Positions 41,118 through 51,669 of a DNA stretch of 64,000 nucleotides are shown in pieces; within the stretch, counting starts at the first letter, position 1; every line of letters begins with the position of its first letter. Source of the stretch: Enterobacter sp. Ag1 (GTDB lineage: Bacteria; Pseudomonadota; Gammaproteobacteria; Enterobacterales; Enterobacteriaceae); NCBI GenBank assembly GCA_000277545.1, contig AKXM01000040.1, positions 124,001 to 188,000 on the forward strand, given 5' to 3'. The notes beneath the pieces are model-generated. The model was not told the origin of the DNA, made no database searches, and saw only the letters and a list, made by a program, of their open reading frames with translations. The position numbers were made by a program, and so were the translations under genes.

Positions 41118-41975
41118 ATGTTCGCAATTACAGGTATTACCGGACAAGTTGGCGGTGCACTGGCAGAAGCATTGCTTGCTCAAGGGCATGAGATTCGGGC
41201 CGTCGTCCGCTCTGAAGCTAAGGGACAGCCCTAGGCACAGCAGGGCGCAGACGTTGCGCTGGCTGAAATGTTCGATGGCGAAGCGCTGGCACAAGCCTTC
41301 ACCGGGGCCGAAGCGGTCTTTATCCTGCTGCCGCCGGTGTTCGATCCTTCAGGGAATATGGCTGAACCAAGAGCCCACATCTCGGCCATCAGGCACGCAC
41401 TGCTGGCTGCGCGCCCGCAGCACGTGGTCTGCCTTTCAACCATCGGGGCGCAGGCAACGCAGCCAAACCTGCTGAATGCTCTGGGCCTGATGGAAAAAGA
41501 GCTGACGGATGTTTGTGATTCCGTCGCGTTCCTCCGCGCGGGCTGGTTTATGGAGAACTTCCTCTGGGATGTAGAAAGTGCCAAAGAGACCGGGACTATC
41601 TACAGCCACCTGCAGCCGCTTGAGCGCGTTATCCCAATGATTGCGACAGTCGATATCGGCCAGCTTGCCGCCGAATTATTGACTCAGCCAGAATCAGGAA
41701 CCCGGATTGTGGAACTGGAAGGACCGCAGCGCTACAGCCCGCAGCTGGCAGCCGAAGCGTTCTCTCAAGTTTTGGGGCGGCCGGTAACGGTAAAAGCCGT
41801 GCCGCGGGAAAACTGGGAGGCAGATTTCCTTGCTCAGGGCATGAAAAACCCGCTCCCACGCATGCAGATGCTGGACGGCTTTAACGAAGGCTGGATTGAT
41901 TTCACCGGCGATACGGTGAAAGGTGCCACGCCTCTGGAAACTGTGCTAAAACAGTTGCTTGAGCGGCACCAGTAA
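41118..41975 (+). pseudogene. NmrA/YtfG-like NAD(P)-binding protein interrupted by an in-frame amber codon
   Basis: The frame starts with ATG at 41118 after GGAG and reads MFAITGITGQVGGALAEALL, a typical NAD(P)H-binding Rossmann start of the NmrA/YtfG (SDR a5) family. Codon 39 (41232-41234) is TAG, within SEAKGQP*AQQGADVAL. The same frame then continues without a break to 41975 with family features (FILLPPVFDP, VVCLSTIGAQA, FLRAGWFMENFLWD). A single base change from TGG or CAG would explain the stop. The full product would have 285 residues. It is either a recent pseudogene, a sequencing error, or read through by a suppressor tRNA. The internal ATG at 41268 would miss the cofactor motif. Confidence 0.85.
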
Positions 41976-42012
41976 TCCGTCAGGTGGCGCCTGAATCAAA
42001 AGGAGTTTTTCA

Positions 42013-42462
42013 ATGCTTAACTGGCAGGATTTACACCATTCTGAACTGAGCGCCACCGACCTTTATGCCCTTTTGGCCCTGCGCTGCGAAGTCTTTATTG
42101 TTGAGCAGCGTTGTGCATATCTGGATGTTGATGGTGAGGACTTGGTGGGAGAGAACCGCCATATCCTCGGCTGGCGGGACGGCAAACTGATTGCCTATGC
42201 CCGCATTCTAAAGAGTGACAACGAGCTGGAGCCGGTGGTCATTGGCCGGGTTATTGTTGATGCGTCGGTGCGCGGCGAAAAGCTTGGGCAACAGCTCATG
42301 ACTCAGGCGCTTGCCGCCTGCCAGCGCCAATGGCCTGACCGTGTAATTTACCTGGGCGCTCAGGCGCATTTACAGGCGTTTTATGCCCAGTTCGGCTTCT
42401 ACCCGGTCACCGAAGTGTATGACGAAGATGGTATTCCGCATGTCGGGATGGCCAACGGCTAA
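42013..42462 (+). CDS. elaA: GNAT-family acetyltransferase ElaA
   Basis: A 149-residue GNAT acyltransferase close to E. coli ElaA (153). It begins MLNWQDLHHSELSATDLYALL with the ElaA signature LRCEVFIVEQRCAYLDVDGED; the acetyl-CoA loop is VDASVRGEKLGQQLM near residue 90. The substrate is unknown. AAAGGAG lies upstream. elaA and elaB are adjacent as in E. coli, but elaC/elaD and the yfbK-P genes seen in E. coli are absent here. Confidence 0.93.
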   Translation: MLNWQDLHHSELSATDLYALLALRCEVFIVEQRCAYLDVDGEDLVGENRHILGWRDGKLIAYARILKSDNELEPVVIGRVIVDASVRGEKLGQQLMTQALAACQRQWPDRVIYLGAQAHLQAFYAQFGFYPVTEVYDEDGIPHVGMANG

Positions 42463-42486
42463 CGCAGGCGAAATCAGCTCCGGTTG

Positions 42487-42494
42487 TCTATAGT
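42487..42494 (+). promoter_or_regulatory. Possible sigma-S -10 element for elaB
   Basis: CTATAGTT in GTCTATAGTTAG, 36 bases before the elaB start, resembles the sigma-S -10 consensus CTATACT with one mismatch. E. coli elaB is sigma-S dependent. No -35 could be assigned. Inferred. Confidence 0.35.
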
Positions 42495-42530
42495 TAGCGG
42501 ACGAGAAATTTTTTAACACGGAGAACAGTG

Positions 42531-42827
42531 ATGCAACCGTATGAATCTCGTCTCGATGATGACCTCGCACTTTTAAGCGACACGCTTGAAGAAGTGCTTC
42601 GCGCCTCCGGCGACCCGGCTGACCAGAAGTACATTGAGCTAAAGGAAAAGGCCGAGCAGGCGCTGAATGACGTCAAAGCACGCATCAGCAACGCTTCCGA
42701 CACTTACTATTACCGCACCAAAAAAGCAGTCTACCGCGCCGATGATTACGTGCATGAAAAGCCCTGGCAAGGTATTGGCATCGGGGCTGCAGTCGGGTTG
42801 ATGGTTGGGCTTTTGCTTCGCCGATAA
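42531..42827 (+). CDS. elaB: Tail-anchored inner membrane protein ElaB
   Basis: A 98-residue YqjD/ElaB-family (DUF883) protein. A soluble, charged helical N-terminal part (TLEEVLRASGDPADQKYIEL) is followed by YRADDYVHEKPWQGIGIG and a C-terminal transmembrane helix ending GLLLRR. E. coli ElaB binds ribosomes in stationary phase through this family architecture and is stress-induced. The ATG at 42531 (seven bases after GGAG) is preferred to the GTG at 42528. Confidence 0.94.
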   Translation: MQPYESRLDDDLALLSDTLEEVLRASGDPADQKYIELKEKAEQALNDVKARISNASDTYYYRTKKAVYRADDYVHEKPWQGIGIGAAVGLMVGLLLRR

Positions 42828-42855
42828 TCTTGATCGCGCCTGCAAATGGCAAATA

Positions 42856-42888
42856 AAAAATCTTACCCCCTGGGTAGGATTTTTTTTT
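42856..42888 (+). terminator. Terminator after elaB
   Basis: ATCTTACCC-3 bases-GGGTAGGAT (one G-T wobble) with a preceding A-run and eight or more T residues. Confidence 0.85.
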
Positions 42889-42938
42889 GTGGGAACGACC
42901 ACGTATAATCAGGGGTTTTTACGGGGCGTGAGGTAAAC

Positions 42939-44240
42939 GTGAATTCAGTAGCCGTCGCACTGCAGCAAATGCAGCAGGAATTAGCAGGGGAATTTGCGGA
43001 TAAGCCGGGCCTTCAGCGCCTGTGCGTGCCGGTCACGCTGAGTGACGCCTCCGATCCTCTCGCCTGGCTCACGGCTCAGTCACGTTATCCCCAATTTTAC
43101 TGGCAGCAGCGCAACGGTAACGAAGAAGTGGCTGCCCTGGGGGCATTGCTGAGTTTTTCTGCGTTGGAAGACGCCCAGGCTTTTCTGCAGTCCCACCCGG
43201 AACAGCCTTTCCTGCGCGTCTGGGGATTAAATGCCTTTGATCCGTCCCACGGTTTTCTTTTTCTCTCGCGGCTGGAATGGCGGCGAGTAGGTGGGGAGGC
43301 GTTTCTTTGGCTGCATCTGTACAGCGAAACTTCCTTGAAGCAGGATGCGTTGGCGGCTGCGGCTTTTATTGAGCAGCTTCTGCCGGCGAAACTTCTCCCG
43401 CAGCTCAATCTCAAATGCCTGGGTGAAAGCCATCTGCCGGAGCAGCCCGAATGGAACCGCCTGGTGGATCAGGCTGTCAGCGCCATCAGCCAGAAAGCGC
43501 TGGATAAAGTCGTGCTCGCCCGGGCCACCGATCTGGCGTTTTCTTCCCCGGTTTCTGCCGCAGGATTCATGGCCGCCAGCCGCCGGGTGAACCTGAACTG
43601 CTACCATTTCCTGATGGCGTTTGATGCGAAAAATGCCTTTCTTGGCTCCAGCCCGGAACGCCTGTGGCGAAGAATCGACGATGCGCTGCGAACGGAGGCC
43701 CTGGCCGGAACGGTAGCTAACCACCCGGACGATGCTCAGGCCGCTACACTAGGCCAGTGGCTGCTGAAAGATGACAAAAACCAGCGTGAAAATATGCTGG
43801 TGGTCGAAGACATCTGCCAGCGCTTACAGGCTGCGGTTGGTGCACTGGATGTGCTGCCGCCGCAGGTTATGCGGCTGCGCAAAGTGCAGCATTTGCGTCG
43901 CTGCATCTGGACGCGGCTGAAGCGTCAGGACGATGCGCTTTGCCTTAAACAGCTGCAGCCTACCGCCGCCGTGGCGGGGTTACCGCGTGAGCTGGCTCGG
44001 GCATTTATTGCCGCGAATGAGCCTTTTGCGCGTGAATGGTACGCAGGTTCGGCGGGTTATCTGTCCCGCCATCAAACGGAGTTTTGTGTGGCGCTGCGCT
44101 CGGCAAAAGTGAGCCATACCGGCGTTCGCCTTTATGCCGGGGCGGGCATTGTCGCCGGCTCGGTTGCCGCAGAAGAGTGGCAGGAAATTGAAAACAAAGC
44201 GGCCGGTTTGAAGACGTTACTGATCGGCAGTGGTAACTGA
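42939..44240 (+). CDS. menF: Menaquinone-specific isochorismate synthase
   Basis: A 433-residue chorismate-utilising enzyme close to E. coli MenF (431). The C-terminal catalytic half has DKVVLARATDLAF, LGSSPERLWRR, TEALAGTVANHPDDA, KNQRENMLVVEDICQRL and LYAGAGIVAGS, with the active-site lysine in the DKVVLA segment. It converts chorismate to isochorismate, the first step of menaquinone synthesis. The start is GTG at 42939, preceded by GTGAGG. The N-terminal 100 residues diverge more, as usual. Confidence 0.95.
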   Translation: MNSVAVALQQMQQELAGEFADKPGLQRLCVPVTLSDASDPLAWLTAQSRYPQFYWQQRNGNEEVAALGALLSFSALEDAQAFLQSHPEQPFLRVWGLNAFDPSHGFLFLSRLEWRRVGGEAFLWLHLYSETSLKQDALAAAAFIEQLLPAKLLPQLNLKCLGESHLPEQPEWNRLVDQAVSAISQKALDKVVLARATDLAFSSPVSAAGFMAASRRVNLNCYHFLMAFDAKNAFLGSSPERLWRRIDDALRTEALAGTVANHPDDAQAATLGQWLLKDDKNQRENMLVVEDICQRLQAAVGALDVLPPQVMRLRKVQHLRRCIWTRLKRQDDALCLKQLQPTAAVAGLPRELARAFIAANEPFAREWYAGSAGYLSRHQTEFCVALRSAKVSHTGVRLYAGAGIVAGSVAAEEWQEIENKAAGLKTLLIGSGN

Positions 44241-44286
44241 ATAAGCTATTCACGACGCAAATCAATTTAACCCTTGCCATAGTATT

Positions 44287-44292
44287 TATAAT
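44287..44292 (+). promoter_or_regulatory. Possible -10 element upstream of menD
   Basis: A perfect TATAAT hexamer lies 31 bases before the menD ATG, in the 82-base menF-menD gap. No good -35 is seen at the expected spacing, so an internal menD promoter is only suggested. Confidence 0.3.
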
Positions 44293-44322
44293 CGAAAGTC
44301 GAAATTGACTGCGGACAATATT

Positions 44323-45993
44323 ATGTCGATAAGCTCATTTAACCGCCGCTGGGCGGGCGTCATACTCGAAGCATTAACCCGACATGGGGTGCGGCATGTG
44401 TGTATCGCGCCCGGCTCCCGCTCCACGCCGCTGACGCTCAGCGCGGCGGAAAACCGCAGTTTCATTTGCCATACTCACTTTGATGAACGGGGCCTGGGCC
44501 ATCTGGCGCTTGGGCTGGCAAAAGCCAGCGGCGAGCCGGTGGCAATCATTGTCACCTCCGGCACCGCCGTGGCCAATCTTTATCCTGCCGTGATAGAAGC
44601 CGGATTGACCGGCGAAAAGCTGATTTTGCTGACGGCAGATCGCCCGCCCGAACTTATCGACTGTGGTGCGAACCAGGCGATTCGCCAGCCGGGACTGTTT
44701 AACTCCCATCCTTCCGCTGCACTCAATCTGCCTCGCCCAACGCATGATATTCACGCCAGCTGGCTGGTCTCTGCCATTGACAGCGCCGTCGGCCAGCTCA
44801 ACGGGGGCGCACTGCATATCAATTGCCCCTTTGCTGAGCCACTTTATGGCGCGCCGGACGATACCGGCGTCGACTGGCAAAACCAGCTTGAAGGCTGGTG
44901 GGAAGGCAACACGCCCTGGCTGCGTGAAGTGCACGACAATGCCGTGCCGAAGCAAAGAGACTGGTTCTTCTGGCGGCAAAAACGCGGCGTGGTAGTGGCC
45001 GGACGGCTTTCTGCCAGCGAAGGTGAGCAGGTCGCGGCCTGGGCGCAAATGCTTGGCTGGCCGCTTATCGGCGATGTGCTTTCACAGACCGGACAGCCTC
45101 TGCCGTGTGCGGATCTGTGGCTGAGCAATAGCCAGGCCGTGACTTGTCTTGAACAGGCGCAAATTGTCATCCAGTTTGGCGGCAGTCTGACCGGAAAACG
45201 GGTTCTTCAGTGGCAGGCCGCCTGCAGGCCGGAAGAGTACTGGCTGGTGGACAAGCAGCCCGGGCGTCTCGATCCTGCCAACCACCGTGGCCGCCGTCTG
45301 GTTGCCAGCGTTGAAGCCTGGCTGGAAAAACATCCGGCAGAAAAACGCCTGCCCTGGGCCGAAGCGCTAACGTCTCTGGCCTGGCAGACGCTGGAAAAGG
45401 TTGAGCAAGGAACCCGAGAATTTGGTGAGGCACAGGTTGCCCAGCGCCTGTCGCAGCTGCTGCCGGAAGGCGGCCAGCTGTTTGTGGGCAACAGTTTAAT
45501 TGTGCGTTTGATCGATGCTTTTGCCCAGCTTCCCGTGGGGTATCCGGTGTACAGCAATCGAGGGGCGAGCGGCATTGATGGCCTGCTGTCAACCGCCGCA
45601 GGCGTTCAGCGGGCAACGGCGCGCTCCACGCTCGCGATAGTCGGCGACATTTCGGCGCTCTATGATCTTAATGCCCTTGCACTGCTGCGTCACGCCTCGG
45701 CACCGTTTGTGCTGCTGGTGGTCAACAATAACGGTGGCCAGATCTTCTCACTTTTGCCGACGCCTGCCGAAGAGCGTGAGCGTTTTTACTGTATGCCGCA
45801 AAACGTGAACTTCTCCCACGCAGCCGCCATGTTTGAGTTGGGGTATCAGAACCCTGAAAACTGGCAGGCGCTTGAAGAGGCCGTTCGTCGGGCCTGGTTG
45901 CGCCCTGGCGCGACGGTGATTGAAATTAGCGTGCCGGAAACCGCCGGCGCTCAGACGCTGCAGCATTTGCTGGCCCTGGTTAGCCAGGCATGA
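44323..45993 (+). CDS. menD: 2-succinyl-5-enolpyruvyl-6-hydroxy-3-cyclohexene-1-carboxylate synthase
   Basis: A 556-residue thiamine diphosphate enzyme of E. coli length. [18 protein letters not shown] and [17 protein letters not shown] hold the catalytic glutamate; the thiamine diphosphate/Mg motif is [17 protein letters not shown] ... [13 protein letters not shown] near residues 440-480. It joins 2-oxoglutarate to isochorismate. The ATG at 44323 ([12 protein letters not shown]) matches E. coli; only a weak GCGGA lies upstream. Overlaps menH by four bases. Confidence 0.97.
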   Translation: MSISSFNRRWAGVILEALTRHGVRHVCIAPGSRSTPLTLSAAENRSFICHTHFDERGLGHLALGLAKASGEPVAIIVTSGTAVANLYPAVIEAGLTGEKLILLTADRPPELIDCGANQAIRQPGLFNSHPSAALNLPRPTHDIHASWLVSAIDSAVGQLNGGALHINCPFAEPLYGAPDDTGVDWQNQLEGWWEGNTPWLREVHDNAVPKQRDWFFWRQKRGVVVAGRLSASEGEQVAAWAQMLGWPLIGDVLSQTGQPLPCADLWLSNSQAVTCLEQAQIVIQFGGSLTGKRVLQWQAACRPEEYWLVDKQPGRLDPANHRGRRLVASVEAWLEKHPAEKRLPWAEALTSLAWQTLEKVEQGTREFGEAQVAQRLSQLLPEGGQLFVGNSLIVRLIDAFAQLPVGYPVYSNRGASGIDGLLSTAAGVQRATARSTLAIVGDISALYDLNALALLRHASAPFVLLVVNNNGGQIFSLLPTPAEERERFYCMPQNVNFSHAAAMFELGYQNPENWQALEEAVRRAWLRPGATVIEISVPETAGAQTLQHLLALVSQA

Positions 45994-46763
45994 TCCTTCA
46001 TGCCGCGCCGCATTCGGGCCACCGTTCAACTCTGCCACACATAGTCTGGCTGCACGGTTTTCTTGGTAGCCATCATGAGTGGCAGGCGCTTAAGCCGCAC
46101 TTTTCCGACTGGCCGCAGCTGTGCGTAGACCTGCCCGGCCACGGTGGTTCCACCGATCTTCACGTGCAGAGTTTTGCCGAGGTTGATAACGCGTTACGAA
46201 ATACCCTCAAACATCACGGTATAAATCACTATTGGCTCGTGGGCTACTCCCTGGGCGGGCGCATCGCGATGTATCACGCCAGTCAGGCTGAGTCGAAAGG
46301 GCTGCGTGGCCTGGTGGTAGAAGGCAGTCATCCTGGCCTGATAAGTGGGGCAGATCGCGAGGCGAGAGCGCTGAACGATGCCCGCTGGGCGCAGCGTTTG
46401 ATGCACGAAGATATCCAGACCGTGTTGAACGACTGGTATCAGCAGCCTGTTTTCCGTTCCCTCAGCCGCGCGCAACGCACTGACTTAGTCGCCCTGCGTG
46501 CGCAAAACAATCCCGAGACGCTAGCCCGGATGCTTGAGGCAACGTCGCTTTCCCGACAGCCCGATTTACGTGAGCCACTTGGCCAGCTAGCCGCGCCGTT
46601 TCATTTTATTTGCGGTGAACGAGACGAAAAGTTTCGCGCCGTTGCCGCCGAGCTTAACTGTTCCCTGGCTCTTATTTCCGGGGCAGGACACAACGCCCAC
46701 CGTGAAGCTCCCGCCGCGTTTAGTTCCGCTCTGTTAACCCTCTTTCGTCAATATGACCTGTAA
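45990..46763 (+). CDS. menH: 2-succinyl-6-hydroxy-2,4-cyclohexadiene-1-carboxylate synthase
   Basis: A 257-residue alpha/beta hydrolase. [15 protein letters not shown] is the oxyanion region, [16 protein letters not shown] carries the nucleophile serine (about residue 90), ICGERDEKF the aspartate region and [12 protein letters not shown] the histidine. It eliminates pyruvate from the MenD product. It overlaps menD (ATGA) and precedes menB by nine bases. Confidence 0.95.
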   Translation: MILHAAPHSGHRSTLPHIVWLHGFLGSHHEWQALKPHFSDWPQLCVDLPGHGGSTDLHVQSFAEVDNALRNTLKHHGINHYWLVGYSLGGRIAMYHASQAESKGLRGLVVEGSHPGLISGADREARALNDARWAQRLMHEDIQTVLNDWYQQPVFRSLSRAQRTDLVALRAQNNPETLARMLEATSLSRQPDLREPLGQLAAPFHFICGERDEKFRAVAAELNCSLALISGAGHNAHREAPAAFSSALLTLFRQYDL

Positions 46764-46772
46764 GGATCTTTC

Positions 46773-47630
46773 ATGATTTATCCTGATGAACAAATGCTTT
46801 ATGCCCCGATTGAATGGCTGGATTGCTCCGAAGGTTACACCGATATTCGCTACCACAAATCCAGCGACGGTATCGCCAAAATCACCATCAACCGCCCGGA
46901 AGTGCGTAATGCGTTTCGTCCGCTGACCGTCAAAGAGATGATCAATGCCCTGGCCGATGCGCGCTATGACGACAACATTGGCACCATTATTCTGACCGGC
47001 GAAGGAGAAAAAGCCTTCTGTGCGGGCGGTGACCAAAAAGTGCGTGGTGACTACGGCGGCTACCAGGACGCAAGCGGCGTACATCACCTGAACGTGCTCG
47101 ACTTCCAGCGCCAAATTCGCACCTGCCCTAAGCCAGTTGTGGCGATGGTGGCGGGTTTCTCCATCGGCGGCGGCCATGTGCTGCACATGATGTGCGACCT
47201 GACTATCGCGGCGGAAAACGCCGTGTTTGGCCAGACTGGCCCGAAAGTTGGTTCTTTCGACGGCGGCTGGGGCGCTTCCTACATGGCGCGTATTGTCGGC
47301 CAGAAAAAAGCTCGCGAAATTTGGTTCCTGTGCCGCCAGTACGATGCGAAAGAAGCGCTGGATATGGGCCTGGTGAATACCGTTGTACCGATTGCCGATC
47401 TGGAAAAAGAGACGGTTCGCTGGTGCCGTGAAATGCTGCAGAACAGTCCGATGGCGCTGCGTTGCCTGAAAGCGGCGCTGAATGCTGACTGCGACGGTCA
47501 GGCGGGGCTGCAAGAACTGGCCGGGAACGCCACGATGCTGTTCTACATGACCGAAGAAGGCCAGGAAGGGCGCAACGCGTTTAACCAGAAGCGTCAGCCG
47601 GACTTCAGCAAATTTAAACGGAATCCGTGA
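46773..47630 (+). CDS. menB: 1,4-dihydroxy-2-naphthoyl-CoA synthase
   Basis: A 285-residue crotonase-fold enzyme of E. coli length. [19 protein letters not shown] and [20 protein letters not shown] form the oxyanion hole and bicarbonate/active-site region; [20 protein letters not shown] follows. It closes the naphthoquinone ring from succinylbenzoyl-CoA. AAGGAT lies upstream of the ATG; its TGA overlaps the menC start by one base. Confidence 0.98.
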   Translation: MIYPDEQMLYAPIEWLDCSEGYTDIRYHKSSDGIAKITINRPEVRNAFRPLTVKEMINALADARYDDNIGTIILTGEGEKAFCAGGDQKVRGDYGGYQDASGVHHLNVLDFQRQIRTCPKPVVAMVAGFSIGGGHVLHMMCDLTIAAENAVFGQTGPKVGSFDGGWGASYMARIVGQKKAREIWFLCRQYDAKEALDMGLVNTVVPIADLEKETVRWCREMLQNSPMALRCLKAALNADCDGQAGLQELAGNATMLFYMTEEGQEGRNAFNQKRQPDFSKFKRNP

Positions 47631-48595
47631 TGCGCAGCGCGGCGCTGTGGCGCTTTCAAATCCCGATGGAGGCTGGCGTAGTGCTTCGCGACCAGCGTCT
47701 CAAATTTAGAGATGGGCTTCTGGTGCGCCTGACAGTGGGCGAACGCAGCGGATGGGGCGAAATTTCCCCTCTGCCGGGATTTAGCCAGGAAACACTCGCG
47801 GAGGCTCAGGCGCAGGTCGACCGCTGGCTTGAACAATGGCTGACAGATGAATCGACTCCGTTACCCGAGTTGCCGTCGGTCGCTTTTGGCTTGAGTTGTG
47901 CGCTGGCTGAGGCAGAAGGTACGCTGCCACAGGCCGCTGACTACCGCGCCGCCCCGCTGTGCACCGGCGACCCCGACGAGCTGATCCTGGCACTGGCAGA
48001 AAGGTCGGGCGAAAAAATCGCGAAGGTGAAAGTGGGGCTGTACGAGGCCGTTCGCGATGGCATGGTGGTTAATTTATTGCTTGAAGCCGTGCCTGAACTT
48101 CGTCTGCGTCTGGATGCTAACCGCAGCTGGACCCCGCTCAAAGCGCAGCAGTTCGCTAAATACGTCAACCCGGATCATCGCTCGCGCATCGATTTTATTG
48201 AAGAGCCGTGCAAAACCCGCGAGCAGTCCCGAGAGTTCAGCCGGGATACGGGAATTGCAATTGCCTGGGACGAAAGCCTGCGGGAGGCTGATTTTACTTT
48301 CAGCGCTGAGCCGGGCGTTTCAGCAGTGGTGATTAAACCGATGCTTACCGGTAGCCTGAACAAAGTGCGTGAGCAGGTTGCGGCGGCACATTGTCTGGGG
48401 CTGAAAGCGGTGATCAGTTCCTCCATTGAGTCCAGCCTCGGTTTGACTCAACTGGCCCGCATCGCCGCCTGGCTCACGCCGGGAACCCTGCCTGGGCTGG
48501 ATACTTTATCCCTGATGCAGTCTCAGCTTGAGCGCAGCTGGCCCGGCAGCCCTCTGCCGTGTGTTACCGTGGACGGACTCGAGCGTATTCGATGA
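47630..48595 (+). CDS. menC: o-succinylbenzoate synthase
   Basis: A 321-residue enolase-superfamily enzyme. It starts [20 protein letters not shown] as in E. coli; the catalytic lysine is in [15 protein letters not shown] (about 131-133), metal ligands in [10 protein letters not shown] and FIEEPC, and the second lysine in VVIKPMLTG. It dehydrates SHCHC to o-succinylbenzoate. The start ATG overlaps the menB stop (TGATG); it overlaps menE by four bases. Confidence 0.97.
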   Translation: MRSAALWRFQIPMEAGVVLRDQRLKFRDGLLVRLTVGERSGWGEISPLPGFSQETLAEAQAQVDRWLEQWLTDESTPLPELPSVAFGLSCALAEAEGTLPQAADYRAAPLCTGDPDELILALAERSGEKIAKVKVGLYEAVRDGMVVNLLLEAVPELRLRLDANRSWTPLKAQQFAKYVNPDHRSRIDFIEEPCKTREQSREFSRDTGIAIAWDESLREADFTFSAEPGVSAVVIKPMLTGSLNKVREQVAAAHCLGLKAVISSSIESSLGLTQLARIAAWLTPGTLPGLDTLSLMQSQLERSWPGSPLPCVTVDGLERIR

Positions 48596-49947
48596 TCTTT
48601 CCCGACTGGCCGTGGCGTCACTGGGCCGATGCCAGGAGCACAAGTGTTGCGCTCCGTCTCGACGATGAACTATTAACCTGGCAAACGCTGTGCCAGCGCG
48701 TGGATACGCTGGCGGGAGGTTTTCGCCAGCAAGGAGTAAAAGAAGGCGATGGCGTTGCGCTTAAAGCGAAAAATGGCCCGCAAACGCTGCTTGCCTGGCT
48801 GGCGTTATGGCAGTGTGGGGCGCGCATTCTGCCGTTAAATCCTCAGTTGCCTGATAGTTTGCTGGCGCAGCTTTTACCGTCGATGACGCTGAGCTACGGG
48901 TTAACTTTGACCGACAGCGAACCTCTGCCGGATGTGGTTCCATTATCGCTGACTAGTGCACTTGCCTGGCACGAAAGCTGGCAGCCGATGCGTCTGGCTT
49001 CCATGACGCTGACTTCTGGTTCAACCGGGTTACCCAAAGCAGCGGTGCATACATTCTCGGCCCACCTTGCCAGCGCAGCGGGTGTCCTGGCGATGATGCA
49101 TTACGGCCCCGACGATAGCTGGCTTTTATCTTTACCGCTGTTTCACGTTTCCGGGCAGGGGATCCTCTGGCGCTGGCTGTATGCCGGCGGCCAGTTGGCG
49201 ATATCAAGCGCGCAATCGATAAACGAGGCGTTGCATGGCTGTACCCACGCTTCCTTAGTGCCCACACAGCTTTGGCGGCTGCTGGAAAAACAGGAACCTC
49301 TGGCGTTGCGTGAAGTGCTCCTTGGCGGGGCAGCCATCCCCGTTGAACTGACGCAGCAGGCGGAGGCGCGTGGGGTGCGTTGCTGGTGTGGTTATGGGCT
49401 CACCGAGCTGGCCTCTACGGTTTGCGCCAAACGCGCCGATGGTCAGCCAGATGTGGGGGCTCCATTGCCAGGCCGGAAGGTAAAAATCGTCGATGAAGAA
49501 GTGTGGATACAGGCGAATAGCCTGGCCAGCGGCTACTGGCGGGACGGGCAACTTATTCCTCTGGTGAATGAACAGGGCTGGTTTGCTACCCGCGATAGGG
49601 GCGTTTTGCATTCGGGCCGCCTGACGATTGTCGGGCGTCTTGATTACCAGTTTTTCAGCGGCGGGGAGGGCATCCAGCCGGAAGAGGTTGAGCGGGTAAT
49701 TGCCGCGCATCCAGCGGTTCAGCAAGTGTTTGTGGTGCCGGTGGACGACGTTGAATTTGGCCAGCGGCCCGTTGCCGTGGTTGAGATTAGTTCCGGATGT
49801 GAGTTTAACGACATTGCCGCCTGGCTTGACGGAAAACTGCCACGTTTTCAGAGGCCTGTGCGCTGGCTGGCGCTGCCGCAGGAGTTAAAACAGGGCGGGA
49901 TTAAAATCTCCCGCCGCAGGCTGAAAGAGTGGGCTGCAGGGGCATAA
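48592..49947 (+). CDS. menE: o-succinylbenzoate-CoA ligase
   Basis: A 451-residue ANL-superfamily acyl-CoA synthetase (E. coli 451). The AMP-binding P-loop is [17 protein letters not shown] (near residue 140), [15 protein letters not shown] the A5 motif, and [20 protein letters not shown] the hinge and lid region; the catalytic lysine is in [15 protein letters not shown]. It activates o-succinylbenzoate for MenB. The last gene of the men cluster, it converges on katA. Confidence 0.97.
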   Translation: MIFPDWPWRHWADARSTSVALRLDDELLTWQTLCQRVDTLAGGFRQQGVKEGDGVALKAKNGPQTLLAWLALWQCGARILPLNPQLPDSLLAQLLPSMTLSYGLTLTDSEPLPDVVPLSLTSALAWHESWQPMRLASMTLTSGSTGLPKAAVHTFSAHLASAAGVLAMMHYGPDDSWLLSLPLFHVSGQGILWRWLYAGGQLAISSAQSINEALHGCTHASLVPTQLWRLLEKQEPLALREVLLGGAAIPVELTQQAEARGVRCWCGYGLTELASTVCAKRADGQPDVGAPLPGRKVKIVDEEVWIQANSLASGYWRDGQLIPLVNEQGWFATRDRGVLHSGRLTIVGRLDYQFFSGGEGIQPEEVERVIAAHPAVQQVFVVPVDDVEFGQRPVAVVEISSGCEFNDIAAWLDGKLPRFQRPVRWLALPQELKQGGIKISRRRLKEWAAGA

Positions 49948-49960
49948 CCCCTGCAAGGTA

Positions 49961-51409
49961 TTACTTATTGTTCTTCAGTGCCTGAAGTGCATTCGCTACC
50001 CCGGCACCGTATTCAGGATGTACCTGGCTGAACAGGCAAATCTGACGGTTCTGAATGCTTTCCGGGACGTCTTTCATCTCACCCGCAATGCGTACAAACA
50101 TACGCTGATGCTCTTCATCGCTCAGCAGGTTATACAGCGCGCGCGGCTGGCTGAAGTAGTCGCTATCTTCGCGATGGTTCCAGTGGTCGGCTGCGCCTTC
50201 CAGGCTCAACGGCGGCTCGCTGAAATCTGGCTGTTCCTGGAAAACGTTAAAGCTGTTTGGCTCGTAGGTTGCGCCATTGCCGCTGTTGCCGTCCACCCGC
50301 ATGGCTCCGTCACGGTGGTAGTTGTGGAACGGGCATTTTGGCGCGTTCACCGGAATTTGATGATGGTTCACGCCCAGGCGGTAGCGATGTGCGTCACCGT
50401 AGGAGAACAGGCGACCCTGCAACATGCGATCGGGTGAGAAACCAATGCCCGGTACGACGTTGGCCGGGGACATCGCCACCTGTTCAACGTCAGAGAAGTA
50501 GTTTTCCGGGTTGCGATTCAGTTCCAGCACGCCCACTTCTATCAGTGGATAGTCGCCGTGTGGCCAGACTTTGGTCAGATCAAACGGGTTGTACGGCGTT
50601 TGTGACGCTTCGGCTTCCGGCATAATTTGCACGAACAACGTCCAGCGAGGGAAATCACCAGCCTCAATGGATTCGTACAGATCGCGCTGGGAGCTTTCGC
50701 GGTCCTCTGCGATCAGACGGCTGGCTTCATCATCCATCAGGTTCTCAATACCCTGCTGGGATTTGAGATGGAACTTCACCCAGAAACGCTGATTGTCGCT
50801 ATTGATAAAGCTGAAGGTATGGCTGCCAAAACCGTGAATGTGACGATAAGAGCGCGGTAAGCCACGGTCGCTGAAATCAATGGTCAACTGATGAAGGGCT
50901 TCCGGCAGGTGCGAGAAGAAATCCCATTTATACGTAGGGTTACGCAGGTTGGTGCGTGGATCGCGTTTGACGACGTGGTTCAGGTCGGGGAATTTCAGCG
51001 GGTCACGGAGATAGAACACCGGCGTGTTGTTGCCGACCAGGTCCCAGTTGCCCTCCTCGGTATAGAATTTCATGGAAAAGCCGCGAATATCTCGTTCGGC
51101 ATCCGCCGCGCCGCGCTCACCGGCCACGGTGGAAAAGCGCAGGAACAGCTCAGTTTTTTTGCCGACTTCTGAGAATAATTTTGCCCGGGTGTAGCGGGTG
51201 ATGTCATGCGTCACGGTGAAATGACCAAACGCGCCGGAGCCTTTAGCGTGCATGCGGCGCTCAGGGATTACTTCGCGGTCAAAGTGGGCGAGTTTTTCAA
51301 GGAACCAGACGTCCTGAAGTAGCATCGGGCCTCGCGGGCCTGCGGTAGCAACATTGTTGTTGTTTACAACGGGAGCGCCTGCGCCGGTTGTTAATCCTTT
51401 CTTGCTCAT
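49961..51409 (-). CDS. katA: Small-subunit haem catalase
   Basis: A 482-residue monofunctional catalase of the small-subunit (clade 3) type. The catalytic histidine is in [15 protein letters not shown] (about residue 53) and the distal Asn in [16 protein letters not shown]; the proximal haem-ligand tyrosine is in [14 protein letters not shown] (about 336). It has no signal peptide, so acts in the cytoplasm against H2O2. AAGGAGG precedes the ATG. E. coli K-12 has only KatG and KatE, so this is an accessory gene placed between menE and yfaZ. The symbol follows general usage for this class. Confidence 0.92.
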   Translation of the reverse strand: MSKKGLTTGAGAPVVNNNNVATAGPRGPMLLQDVWFLEKLAHFDREVIPERRMHAKGSGAFGHFTVTHDITRYTRAKLFSEVGKKTELFLRFSTVAGERGAADAERDIRGFSMKFYTEEGNWDLVGNNTPVFYLRDPLKFPDLNHVVKRDPRTNLRNPTYKWDFFSHLPEALHQLTIDFSDRGLPRSYRHIHGFGSHTFSFINSDNQRFWVKFHLKSQQGIENLMDDEASRLIAEDRESSQRDLYESIEAGDFPRWTLFVQIMPEAEASQTPYNPFDLTKVWPHGDYPLIEVGVLELNRNPENYFSDVEQVAMSPANVVPGIGFSPDRMLQGRLFSYGDAHRYRLGVNHHQIPVNAPKCPFHNYHRDGAMRVDGNSGNGATYEPNSFNVFQEQPDFSEPPLSLEGAADHWNHREDSDYFSQPRALYNLLSDEEHQRMFVRIAGEMKDVPESIQNRQICLFSQVHPEYGAGVANALQALKNNK

Positions 51410-51669
51410 TAATGCCTCCTTGGGAGCCAGGTTTCACAGTAAAAAAGCGTTTATTTAAATCCACTTTTTTACTGTGTTTATTATTCACCTGCTCAATGTG
51501 TCATTTCGCGCTACCCGGCTGCATTGATCTTGTCACACAAAAAGGCGTCTTTTCATTTTCTTACAATCAAGGAAATATTGGCATTTTCTAGCGTGTTAAT
51601 AAGATAATGCGCCACGCCATCCAATGGCATTTTTAAGGGCAGCCCTTTTTCTTTTTCAGGAACCAAGGA
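51410..51669. promoter_or_regulatory. Divergent katA / yfaZ control region
   Basis: A 260-base AT-rich gap between katA (minus) and yfaZ (plus). It holds both promoters. I could not place an OxyR site or -10/-35 pair with confidence. Confidence 0.45.

Noticed and set aside
42939-44240. Whether menF might be an entC-type siderophore isochorismate synthase.
   Set aside because: Sequence follows MenF throughout and the gene lies directly ahead of menD; no siderophore genes are nearby.
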